DNA of 64,000 nt from Variovorax guangxiensis. Lineage in GTDB: Bacteria > Pseudomonadota > Gammaproteobacteria > Burkholderiales > Burkholderiaceae_C. The position numbers were made by a program, and so were the translations under genes. Position 1 is the first letter of the stretch, and every line of letters begins with the position of its first letter. The notes beneath the pieces are model-generated. The model saw only the letters and a program-made list of their open reading frames with translations. It did not search any database and was not told where the DNA came from. The stretch spans positions 62,001 to 126,000 of the forward strand of contig NZ_RXFT01000014.1 of NCBI RefSeq assembly GCF_003952165.1. Reading direction: 5' to 3'. This document shows, in pieces, positions 45,127 through 52,865 of the stretch.

Positions 45127-46029
45127 TTACCAGGCGTGGATGCGGTCGTCGGGGAAGCTGCCGTCCTTGACGGCCTGCACGTAAGCCTTGAGCGCGGGCA
45201 GCACGCCCGGCGCGTCGGCCATGAAGTTGCGCACGAACTTCGGCATCTTCCCGAGGTTGATGCCCAGCATGTCGTGCAGCACGAGCACCTGCCCGGCTGT
45301 GGCCTTGCCCGCGCCGATGCCGATGGTGGCGCAGTGCTTCAGTTCGGCCGTGAGCTCGGCGGCCAGCGCGGCCGGCACCATCTCGAGCACCAGCATCGCC
45401 GCGCCCGCGTCCTGCAGTTCATGGGCCTGCTGCTTCAGCAGCGCGCCGGCCGTGTCGCCTTTGCCCTGGACGCGGTAGCCGCCCAGCGCATGCACCGTCT
45501 GCGGCGTCAGGCCGAGGTGGGCGCACACGGGAATGCCGCGCTCGACCAGGAAGCGCACCGTGTCGGTGGTCCAGCCGCCGCCTTCGAGCTTGACCATGTG
45601 CGCGCCGGCCTGCATCAGCACGGTGGCGCTGCGCAGCGCCTGTTCGCGCGACTCCTGGTAGCTGCCGAAGGGCAGGTCGGCGATGAGCCAGGCCGTGCCC
45701 TGCACGCGGCGCAGGCCGCGCGAGACGCTGTCGGTGTGATAGCGCATGGTGTCCAGGCTCACTCCCACCGTGCTGTTCAGGCCCTGGCAGACCATGCCGA
45801 GCGAGTCGCCGACAAGCAGGCAGTCGACGCCGGCCGCGTCGGCCATGGCGGCGAAGGTGGCGTCGTAGGCGGTGAGCATCGCGATCTTCTCGCCGCGCGC
45901 GTGCATGTCGGCCAGGCGCGGCAGGCTCACCGGCTTGCGCGAGGCAGGTGGGGAGGCCGGCGGGAGCGTGCCGTAAGGCGAGGCCGGCGGTGCTTCAGTG
46001 GCGGCGGTGGTGGGCGTGGTGTTCGACAT
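45127..46029 (-). CDS. panB: 3-methyl-2-oxobutanoate hydroxymethyltransferase
   Basis: A 300-residue enzyme making ketopantoate. ARGEKIAMLTAYDATFA, VDCLLVGDSLGMVCQGLNST and AHLGLTPQTVHALGGYRVQG are diagnostic. About 35 Ala/Pro/Thr-rich residues precede the core, so a start nearer the core is possible. It is cotranscribed with panC. Confidence 0.95.
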   Translation of the reverse strand: MSNTTPTTAATEAPPASPYGTLPPASPPASRKPVSLPRLADMHARGEKIAMLTAYDATFAAMADAAGVDCLLVGDSLGMVCQGLNSTVGVSLDTMRYHTDSVSRGLRRVQGTAWLIADLPFGSYQESREQALRSATVLMQAGAHMVKLEGGGWTTDTVRFLVERGIPVCAHLGLTPQTVHALGGYRVQGKGDTAGALLKQQAHELQDAGAAMLVLEMVPAALAAELTAELKHCATIGIGAGKATAGQVLVLHDMLGINLGKMPKFVRNFMADAPGVLPALKAYVQAVKDGSFPDDRIHAW

Positions 46030-46098
46030 GGTTGGGTTTCTCCCTGCGGGCGTCGGTGGCCGGGCATCCTTGAGTGAAGAAAAACGAACGGGTGGGGG

Positions 46099-47673
46099 TT
46101 ATCGGTCTGCCGGAGGCGCCAGCACCGTGGGTGCGGCGGGCTCGGCGAGCGAGGGGTAGTCGCGGCTGAAATGCAGGCCACGGCTCTCGTGGCGGGCCTG
46201 CGCGGAACGCACGATCAGCTCGGCCACCTGCACCAGGTTGCGCAGCTCGAGCAGGTCGCGCGTGACGTGGAAGTTCGCGTAGAACTCCTGGATCTCGGCC
46301 TGCAGCAGCGCGATGCGGTGGCTCGCGCGCTCCAGGCGCTTGTTGGTGCGCACGATGCCGACGTAGTCCCACATGAAACGGCGCAGCTCGTCCCAGTTGT
46401 GGGAGATGACCACGGTCTCGTCGGCGTCGGTGACGCGGCTGTTGTCCCAGGCGGGCAGTCCGGCGAGTTCGCGCACCGGTGCCGAGGCGATGGCGCCGGC
46501 CGCCGCGCGCGCGAACACCATGCACTCGACCAGCGAGTTGCTCGCAAGCCGGTTCGCGCCGTGCAGGCCGGTGCAGGCGGTCTCGCCGATGGCGTAGAGG
46601 CCCGGGATGTCGGTGCGCCCGCTCAGGTCGCTGAGCACGCCGCCGCAGGTGTAGTGCGCGGCGGGCACCACCGGAATCGGCTCGCGCGTGATGTCGATGC
46701 CCAGCTCCAGGCAGCGCGCCAGGATGTTGGGGAAGTGCTCCTTCAGGAACGCGGCCGGCTGGTGCGAGATGTCGAGATACACGCAGTCCAGGCCGTGCTT
46801 CTTCATCTCGAAGTCGATGGCGCGGGCCACCACGTCGCGCGGGGCCAGTTCGGCGCGCCCGTCGTGTTCCGGCATGAAGCGGGTTCCATCGGGCAGTTTC
46901 AGCAGCCCGCCTTCGCCGCGCACCGCTTCGCTGATCAGGAAGGACTTCGCGTGCGGGTGGTAAAGGCAGGTCGGGTGGAACTGGATGAACTCCATGTTCG
47001 ACACCCGGCAGCCCGCGCGCCACGCGGCTGCGATGCCGTCGCCGGTGGCCGTGTCCGGATTGGTCGTGTAGAGATACACCTTGCCCGCGCCGCCGGTGGC
47101 CAGGATGGTGTGCGGCGCTCGGAAGGCCTGCACCTCGTCGGTATCGCCGTCGAGTGCGTACAGGCCCAGGCAGGCGGCGTCGTCGAGCCCAAGCTTCGGG
47201 CCGGTGATGATGTCGACCAGCGTGTGGTTCTCGAACAGCGCAATGTTCGGCGTGCGGCGCACCCGTTCGATCAGCACCTGCTGCACCGCCGCACCGGTGG
47301 CGTCGGTCACGTGCACGATGCGGCGCTGGCTGTGGCCGCCTTCGCGCGTCAGGTGCAGGCCGCCATCTTCTTCCGAGAAGGGCACGCCCAGCTCGCGCAG
47401 CCAGCCGATGGCCTCGGGAGCGTGCTCCACCACGAAGCGCGTCGCCTCGGGGTCGCACAGGCCGGCGCCGGCCACCAGCGTGTCCTCGACGTGCGCGTCG
47501 AAGCTGTCGCCCGCGGCCAGCACCGCCGCGATGCCGCCCTGCGCCCAGGCGCTGGAGCCGTCGTTCAGAGCGCGCTTGGTCAGCACGGCCACGCGGTGCG
47601 TGGGCGCCAGGTGCAGCGCGGCGGAGAGGCCGGCCAGTCCGCTGCCGACGATGAGGACGTCGAAGTCGCGCAC
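46099..47673 (-). CDS. nadB: L-aspartate oxidase
   Basis: A 524-residue FAD enzyme that oxidises aspartate to iminoaspartate, the NadA substrate. The FAD loop DVLIVGSGLAGLSAALHL starts at residue 4. SSAWAQGGIAAVL, EFIQFHPTCLY and LHGANRLASNSLVECMVFAR are family motifs. It is 10 bp after scpA, and separated from nadA and nadC by five genes on the facing strand. Confidence 0.96.
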   Translation of the reverse strand: MRDFDVLIVGSGLAGLSAALHLAPTHRVAVLTKRALNDGSSAWAQGGIAAVLAAGDSFDAHVEDTLVAGAGLCDPEATRFVVEHAPEAIGWLRELGVPFSEEDGGLHLTREGGHSQRRIVHVTDATGAAVQQVLIERVRRTPNIALFENHTLVDIITGPKLGLDDAACLGLYALDGDTDEVQAFRAPHTILATGGAGKVYLYTTNPDTATGDGIAAAWRAGCRVSNMEFIQFHPTCLYHPHAKSFLISEAVRGEGGLLKLPDGTRFMPEHDGRAELAPRDVVARAIDFEMKKHGLDCVYLDISHQPAAFLKEHFPNILARCLELGIDITREPIPVVPAAHYTCGGVLSDLSGRTDIPGLYAIGETACTGLHGANRLASNSLVECMVFARAAAGAIASAPVRELAGLPAWDNSRVTDADETVVISHNWDELRRFMWDYVGIVRTNKRLERASHRIALLQAEIQEFYANFHVTRDLLELRNLVQVAELIVRSAQARHESRGLHFSRDYPSLAEPAAPTVLAPPADR

Positions 47674-47683
47674 GAGGTATGAA

Positions 47684-48520
47684 TCAGGAAGGGGAGTACG
47701 CCAGCCGCACGTAGATGGGAGCGAAGGCTTCCGCCTGCGTGATCTCGATCAGCGTCTCCTTCGCGAGCTCCAGCATCGCGATGAAGGTGACGATCAGCAC
47801 CGGCACGCCGCGCGACACGTCGAAGAGCTTCTCGAACTCCACGAAGCGCTGGCCCTGCAGGTGGCGCAGCACGATGCTCATGTGCTCGCGCACGTTGAGT
47901 TCCTCGCGCGAGATCTTGTGGTGCTGCACGAGCTTGGCGCGCTTCATGATGTCGGCCCAGGCGTCGCGCAGCTCGATCACGTCCACGTCGGGAAAGCGCG
48001 GCTTCAGCGACTGCTCGATGTAGACCTGCGCCTTCCAGAAGTCGCGGCCGTACTGCGGCATGGCGCTGATGGCGGCGGCCTGCAGCTTGGTCTGCTCGTA
48101 CTCGAGCAGGCGGCGCACGAGTTCGGCGCGCGGGTCTTCGGCCTCTTCGCCGTCGGCCACCTTCTTGGGCGGCAGCAGCATGCGCGACTTGATCTCGATC
48201 AGCATCGCGGCCATCAGCAAATACTCGGCCGCGAGCTCGAGGTTGCTCTGGCGGATCTCGTCGACGTAGCTCAGGTACTGCCGCGTGAGCCCCGCCATCG
48301 GGATGTCGAGGATGTTGAAGTTCTGCTTGCGGATCAGGTAGAGCAGCAGGTCGAGCGGGCCCTCGAAGGCCTCCAGGAACACCTGCAGCGCCTCGGGCGG
48401 GATGTACAGGTCCTTCGGCATCGCGAACAGCGGCTCTCCATAGAGCCTCGCGAGCGCGACCTGGTCGACCACCTCGGGCATGTCGACCACCAGCGTGCCG
48501 TTGTCCTCGTCGCTGTTCAT
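47684..48520 (-). CDS. scpA: Segregation and condensation protein A
   Basis: A 278-residue kleisin that bridges SMC heads in the condensin complex. FEGPLDLLLYLIRKQNFNIL is the ScpA N-terminal signature. The acidic linker (KVADGEEAEDPRAELVRRLL) and the C-terminal winged helix follow. No scpB is seen nearby. It is the second gene of the minus-strand cofactor operon. Confidence 0.94.
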   Translation of the reverse strand: MNSDEDNGTLVVDMPEVVDQVALARLYGEPLFAMPKDLYIPPEALQVFLEAFEGPLDLLLYLIRKQNFNILDIPMAGLTRQYLSYVDEIRQSNLELAAEYLLMAAMLIEIKSRMLLPPKKVADGEEAEDPRAELVRRLLEYEQTKLQAAAISAMPQYGRDFWKAQVYIEQSLKPRFPDVDVIELRDAWADIMKRAKLVQHHKISREELNVREHMSIVLRHLQGQRFVEFEKLFDVSRGVPVLIVTFIAMLELAKETLIEITQAEAFAPIYVRLAYSPS

Positions 48521-48527
48521 CGTGCCG

Positions 48528-48590
48528 GTGCTACCGTTTCAATAGCGGCCGACGCAATGCGGACGGGGATTTGCTGCCAATTCGGCATCG
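48528..48590. repeat. Dispersed ATAGC-type intergenic repeat, copy 3
   Basis: CAATAGC is followed about 15 bases later by GCGGACGGGGATTTGC, the block order of the copies at 14291 and 24116. Read on the other strand it gives GCTATTGAAAC, similar to the first copy. It lies between DUF3460 and scpA. The family assignment is tentative because the copies are degenerate. Confidence 0.35.
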
Positions 48591-48599
48591 GCGAATGGC

Positions 48600-48806
48600 T
48601 TACTTGGTCTGGGTCTGGTAGACGTAGGGCTGCTGGGGCACGCGGGCTTCGCTGTATTCCTCCAGCAGGCCGCGGTCGAGGTGCTTGTCCCACAGCAGGG
48701 CGCGGCCGGCGCGCTGCTCGGCCTCCAGCGTCGGCTTCTTTTCCTTCATCTCCTCGATGAAGTTCGTGATCTCGGAGGTGTAGTGGGGGCGGCGGAAGAT
48801 GGACAT
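48600..48806 (-). CDS. DUF3460 family protein
   Basis: A 68-residue protein that begins MSIFRRPHYTSEITNFIEEM and continues KPTLEAEQRAGRALLWDK. This is the DUF3460 consensus, found next to scpA or panC in Burkholderiales. The function is unknown. It is the first gene of the operon that runs to queD. Confidence 0.88.
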   Translation of the reverse strand: MSIFRRPHYTSEITNFIEEMKEKKPTLEAEQRAGRALLWDKHLDRGLLEEYSEARVPQQPYVYQTQTK

Positions 48807-48848
48807 AGACTGGACCTTTGATTGGCGCGAATTTTACCGGGGACGGGC

Positions 48849-49355
48849 ATGAAGCAATTTCGAGCGTGGCGGATCGGCATGGCAATCGGGTGTCTGGCGG
48901 CTGCGATCGGGCTCGCCGCATGCGACTCGAAGAACATCGGCGAGCTGGAGGAAGGCGTCTCCACCGAGGCCGACGTGCGGGCCCGCTTCGGCCAGCCCGA
49001 GAACATCTGGGACGGCGCGGGCGGCGCCCGCGTGTTCGAGTACAACCGCCAGCCCGCGGGCCAGAAGAACTACATGATCACCATCGGCACCGACGGGAAG
49101 ATGAGCGCCCTGCGGCAGGTGCTCACGCCCGAGAACTTCGCCAAGGTGCAGCCCGGCATGATGATGGAAGACCTGCGCAAGATGCTGGGCAAGCCCGCGA
49201 AGGTCACGCCCTATGCGCTCAGGCGCGAGACCGAATGGGAGTGGCGCTGGGTGCAGCCGCCGAATTCGCCCATGGTCTTCACCGCCACGCTCGACGACGA
49301 CCAGCGCGTGGTGCGCAGCGGCTCTTCGCCCGATCGCGGCACCGAAGCCCCCTAG
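48849..49355 (+). CDS. BamE/SmpA-like outer-membrane lipoprotein
   Basis: A 168-residue lipoprotein. The signal sequence ends at LAAC with Cys25. Two SmpA-like stretches follow: LEEGVSTEADVRARFGQPEN and VQPGMMMEDLRKMLGKPAKV. BamE helps beta-barrel assembly. The doubled motif differs from single-domain E. coli BamE, so this may be a paralogue. Its stop shares CTAG with the convergent DsbC-like gene. Confidence 0.8.
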   Translation: MKQFRAWRIGMAIGCLAAAIGLAACDSKNIGELEEGVSTEADVRARFGQPENIWDGAGGARVFEYNRQPAGQKNYMITIGTDGKMSALRQVLTPENFAKVQPGMMMEDLRKMLGKPAKVTPYALRRETEWEWRWVQPPNSPMVFTATLDDDQRVVRSGSSPDRGTEAP

Positions 49356-49903
49356 CTCCGGCCGGTCGCGAGCAATTGCTCGATCCAGCGCACGGGAATC
49401 GCACCAGGCACGAAGGTGCCGTCGCCGAAGACCAGCGCGGGCGTGCCCCGGATGCCCAGCCTGCGCCCGAGCGCGGCATTGCGCTGCAGCGCCGACGTGT
49501 CGCAGCCGCCGGCGGATGATGCGGGCTCGGCGCCTTTCTCGATCCAGGCTTCCCACGCTGCGGCCCTGTCCCTGCCGCCGCACCACAGATTGCGCGCCTT
49601 GGCCGACGAATCCTCGCCCAGCACCGGATAGAGAAACACGTGCACCGTGACGTTGCCGAGCGCCTTCAGGTCCTTGTCGACGCGCTTGCAATGGCCGCAG
49701 TTCGGGTCGGAGAACACCGCGATCTGCCGCTTGCCGTCGCCGTGCACGACCTTGATCGCGTCCTGGAAGGGCAACTGGTCGAAGCGCATGCCGTCGAGCT
49801 TGCCGAAGCGCCCTTCGACGGAGTCGGAGCGGCGCTGGGCGAAGGCGGACGGCAGCATGCCGAGTGCGCAAGCGGTGAGGAGAAGTTCGCGGCGTAGATT
49901 CAC
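49352..49903 (-). CDS. DsbC-like periplasmic thiol:disulfide interchange protein
   Basis: A 183-residue thioredoxin-fold protein with a signal peptide (ELLLTACALGMLPSAFAQ). The active site is CGHC (Cys69/Cys72, in SDPNCGHCKRV). A second Cys pair (LWCGGRD and GGCDTSA) matches the structural disulfide of DsbC, and GIRGTPALVFGDG carries the cis-Pro. The N-terminal dimerisation domain is short. The start is taken as GTG at 49903, 16 bp after the stop of the desulfurase fusion, implying one operon. Confidence 0.8.
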   Translation of the reverse strand: MNLRRELLLTACALGMLPSAFAQRRSDSVEGRFGKLDGMRFDQLPFQDAIKVVHGDGKRQIAVFSDPNCGHCKRVDKDLKALGNVTVHVFLYPVLGEDSSAKARNLWCGGRDRAAAWEAWIEKGAEPASSAGGCDTSALQRNAALGRRLGIRGTPALVFGDGTFVPGAIPVRWIEQLLATGRS

Positions 49904-49919
49904 TGGGGCTTTCAAGAGG

Positions 49920-52187
49920 TCAGACGGCCTGCACATGCAGCGCTTCGGCGGATGATTCTCGCGGCCACAGCGCGAGCCCTCCGGCCAGGCTCCAGGCCTG
50001 CGCATGGCCCAGCCGGCGCAGAGCCTTGGCGGCCTGCGCGCTGCGGTTGCCGCTGCGACAGAAGAACACCACCGGCGTCTCTTCGGGCAGCGCCAGCCAA
50101 TCGGCCAGGGCATTGGGCAGCCTCGACAGCGGCACGGCCTGCAGCCGGGTCGCCGCGTCCAGCACGGGCGCGTGGCCGACACGCTGCTCGTAGGGCTCGC
50201 GCACGTCGACCAGCACGAGGCCGGGGTGCGCCTGCTGCAGGGCGGACAGGGCCTCGGGGCTCAGGTCGAAGGCCGGGCCGGCGGTCCAGGTGTCGACACG
50301 GGCGCCGCAGGCCATGGTCTGGTATTCGGTGAGCGCGAGGCCGCGTTCCAGCGCCTCCTTGGCGCTCGCGAAGCCGGCCGCGTCCAGGGCGCCGGAGAGC
50401 ACCTGCCTCAGCAGCGGCTGGGCCGCGCATTCGGTGTCCAGCGTGGCGGCGAAGCGGTCGTCGTAGTCGTGGCCCGGAAGCATCAGCGTGCCCGGCTGCA
50501 GCGCCTGCTGCAGCTTGAGCAGCGAGGGGCCGTAGGCCAGCGGCTCGCTCTGAGCGAAGTCGCTGCGCCCCAGCGCGCCGGGCATCAGGGTGTCGCCGAC
50601 GAAGGCCAGGCGCAGGCCGCCGGCATCGTGCAGCAGGTAGGCGGTCGAGTCTGCGGTGTGGCCGGGCAGCGCCAGCCTGGTGAGCCGCTGCGCGCCGAGC
50701 TCGATCTGCTGCGCGCCCTGCGGCCATCCGAGCGCGTCCACGGGGCCGGCCTCGCGTTGCGATTCGGGCACGGCGGCGAGCAGCTCGGGGCCGGAGGAGG
50801 CGTGGTCGCCATGGCTGTGCGTGTCGAGCACGGCGGCCAGCGTGTACCCGTGGCAGCCCAGCCATTGCGTGAGCTGGCCGGTCAGCTCGGGCAGCGGGTC
50901 GATGACCACGCAGCGGCGGCTGGCGGCATCGGCCAGCAGGTAGCAGCAGGCGCCATCGACCACGAAGCGGGTCAGCCGCTCGGGCGGCAGCGCGTGGCTC
51001 TGCGGCGTGGTGCTCAGGCAGCTGTCGCGCAACGATTCGCCGCATGCGCGGATGCGGGCGCATGCCTCGTCGATGAAGGCATCGTCGGCGGCCGGGCCGA
51101 AGGACAGCCGCACCGCCGAGGCGGTGCGCCACGCGGGCAGCCCCATCGCCTCCAGCACGTAGCTCGGCCGGGCCTTCGATGCGCCGCAGGCGGAGCCGCC
51201 GCTGACGCGCATGTCGGCGGCGTCGAACAGGTCCAGCAGCAGCTTGGAGCTCAGGCCGGGCACCGAGAAGTTCAGCGTGGTCGGCAGGGACAGCTCGGGC
51301 GGCGCGTTGAACACCAGGCCGGGGAAGGCGTCGCGCAGCGCGGCGGCGAGGCGATCGCGGCAGGCGGCGAGCGTGCCGTGGTCCTGGAAGGTCCCGCCTT
51401 CCTCCAGCGCCTCCAGCACGGCGCCCAGCGCCGCGATGCCCGACATGTTCTCGGTGCCGGAGCGAAGCGAGTCTTCCTGGCCGCCGCCGGCCATCAGCGG
51501 CGTGAAGGGCGCGCCCTGGCGCACGTACAGCATGCCGATGCCCTTGGGCGCATAGAGCTTGTGGCCGGAGAAGGGCGCGTAGTCGATGGGCCGCTCGCCC
51601 AGCCACAGCGGCAGCTTGCCCAGGGCCTGCACGCTGTCGACCATCCACAGTGCCGGGCTGCTTGCGAGCGCGGCGGCAATGCCGTCGAGATCGCTCACCA
51701 CGCCGGTCTCGTTGTTGGCCGCCATCGTGCAGACCATGCCGGCGCGTGGCGCATGGGCGCGCAGCCAGCCGAGATCGTGGCGGCCGTCGCGGCCCACGGG
51801 AATGGCGAGCACCTCCAGGTTCAGGCCCAGCAGCGCGTTCCAGTGCCTGAGCGCCTCGGGCACGGCCTTGTGCTCGGTCGCGCCATAGAGCAGCAGATCG
51901 GCGGCGGTGTCGCCGGTCTGGCGCCGGGCACGCAGCACGCTCAGGGCCGAGAGCACGGCGGTCTGGATGCCTTCGGTCGCGCCGCTGAGGAACAGCAGCC
52001 GCCCCGAGGGCGCGCCGATCACCCGGCGGGCGCGGGCGCGCACGGCGTCCATCAGCGCCCGGGCCTTCAGGCCGGTGGTGTGGATGCTGCTCGGGTTGCC
52101 GAAGTCGCCGGCCATGGCGGCGAGCGCTGCGGCGCGTGCCTGGGGCAGAACGGGGGTGGTGGCGTTGGCGTCCAGATAGATTTCCAT
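49920..52187 (-). CDS. Cysteine desulfurase / ETHE1-like persulfide dioxygenase / rhodanese fusion
   Basis: A 755-residue three-part enzyme. Residues 1-390 are a NifS/IscS-type desulfurase: EIYLDANATTPV, His105 (ATEHKAV), PLP Lys210 (FSGHKLYAPKG) and catalytic Cys334 (SGGSACGAS, short loop). Residues 405-625 are a metallo-beta-lactamase: DTHSHGDHASS (His457, His459, Asp461, His462), PGHT (His510), GDTL (Asp532), GRSDF and LPGHDY (His573). The last two motifs match the ETHE1 persulfide dioxygenase pattern. Residues 650-745 are a rhodanese with Cys710 (VVFFCRSGNRSA). No signal peptide is seen. The inferred route is cysteine to persulfide to sulfite or thiosulfate. It is divergent from a DecR-like regulator. 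Confidence 0.88.
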   Translation of the reverse strand: MEIYLDANATTPVLPQARAAALAAMAGDFGNPSSIHTTGLKARALMDAVRARARRVIGAPSGRLLFLSGATEGIQTAVLSALSVLRARRQTGDTAADLLLYGATEHKAVPEALRHWNALLGLNLEVLAIPVGRDGRHDLGWLRAHAPRAGMVCTMAANNETGVVSDLDGIAAALASSPALWMVDSVQALGKLPLWLGERPIDYAPFSGHKLYAPKGIGMLYVRQGAPFTPLMAGGGQEDSLRSGTENMSGIAALGAVLEALEEGGTFQDHGTLAACRDRLAAALRDAFPGLVFNAPPELSLPTTLNFSVPGLSSKLLLDLFDAADMRVSGGSACGASKARPSYVLEAMGLPAWRTASAVRLSFGPAADDAFIDEACARIRACGESLRDSCLSTTPQSHALPPERLTRFVVDGACCYLLADAASRRCVVIDPLPELTGQLTQWLGCHGYTLAAVLDTHSHGDHASSGPELLAAVPESQREAGPVDALGWPQGAQQIELGAQRLTRLALPGHTADSTAYLLHDAGGLRLAFVGDTLMPGALGRSDFAQSEPLAYGPSLLKLQQALQPGTLMLPGHDYDDRFAATLDTECAAQPLLRQVLSGALDAAGFASAKEALERGLALTEYQTMACGARVDTWTAGPAFDLSPEALSALQQAHPGLVLVDVREPYEQRVGHAPVLDAATRLQAVPLSRLPNALADWLALPEETPVVFFCRSGNRSAQAAKALRRLGHAQAWSLAGGLALWPRESSAEALHVQAV

Positions 52188-52250
52188 GGACAGGATTCTG
52201 CAAAGCCGAACCGGGAAAAGGCTTGCGTTCCAGGCTCCAATTCTTCAGCA

Positions 52251-52271
52251 TTTGAGAATCAGATTCTCAAA
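52251..52271. promoter_or_regulatory. Perfect 21-bp palindromic operator
   Basis: TTTGAGAATC, a central A (52261), and GATTCTCAAA form a perfect palindrome. It ends three bases before the ATG of the Lrp-type gene and lies 64 bp from the start of the desulfurase fusion. Length and symmetry suit an Lrp/AsnC dimer site. Its position over the ribosome-binding region of the regulator suggests autorepression. Confidence 0.75.
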
Positions 52272-52274
52272 AAC

Positions 52275-52751
52275 ATGAAGAAGATAAAAATTGATTCCAT
52301 GGATCGAAAGATCCTCGAACTGCTGCAGCAGAACGCCGAATGGCAGGTCGCCGAGTTGGCCGCGCGGGTCGGCCTTTCGCAGACACCGTGCTGGCGCCGC
52401 ATCCAGCGCCTGAAGGAGGCCGGCGTCATCACCCGCAGCGTGACGCTGGTCGACCCGCAAAAGGTGAACGTGGGCGTCACCGTCTTCGTCGCCGTGCGCA
52501 CCCGCACGCATTCGCAGGCGTGGTTCGACCACTTCAAAGCGGTGGTCGACGTGATTCCCGAGGTGGTCGAGTTCTACCGGATGAGCGGCGACATTGACTA
52601 CCTGCTGCGCGTGGTCGTGCCCGACATCGCCGCCTACGACAAGGTCTATAAGCGCCTGACCGCCGACACCGACCTGTCGGACGTGAGCTCCAGCTTCGCG
52701 ATGGAGGAAATCAAGTTCACCACCGCGCTGCCGCTTTCCTACGTCGAATGA
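52275..52751 (+). CDS. Lrp/AsnC family regulator, DecR/YbaO-like
   Basis: A 158-residue regulator. An N-terminal winged helix (about 7-65; DRKILELLQQNAEW, GLSQTPCWRRIQRLKEAGVI) is followed by a RAM ligand domain (FYRMSGDIDYLLRVVVPDI, SSFAMEEIKFTTALPLS). The pattern TPCWRRIQRL, the GDIDYLLRV strand and the SSFAMEEIKFTT end resemble E. coli DecR (YbaO/CyuR), which responds to cysteine; this comparison is from memory. Divergence from a cysteine-desulfurase fusion supports the same ligand. Confidence 0.92.
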   Translation: MKKIKIDSMDRKILELLQQNAEWQVAELAARVGLSQTPCWRRIQRLKEAGVITRSVTLVDPQKVNVGVTVFVAVRTRTHSQAWFDHFKAVVDVIPEVVEFYRMSGDIDYLLRVVVPDIAAYDKVYKRLTADTDLSDVSSSFAMEEIKFTTALPLSYVE

Positions 52752-52819
52752 AAACTGCGGCGAGGCCGCCGTGCGAACTTTCAGTCAACTTATCCGGAAG
52801 AAAGGTTGCAGATACATTT

Positions 52820-52839
52820 TTGACATTCATTGACATTTA
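52820..52839 (+). promoter_or_regulatory. Direct repeat upstream of hypX
   Basis: TTGACATTCA is followed at once by TTGACATTTA, 27 bp before the hypX start. Either TTGACA could be a -35 box, but no good -10 follows. A regulator repeat is the other option. Confidence 0.3.
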
Positions 52840-52865
52840 GTCACCGACATTACCGGGGCCGTCCG

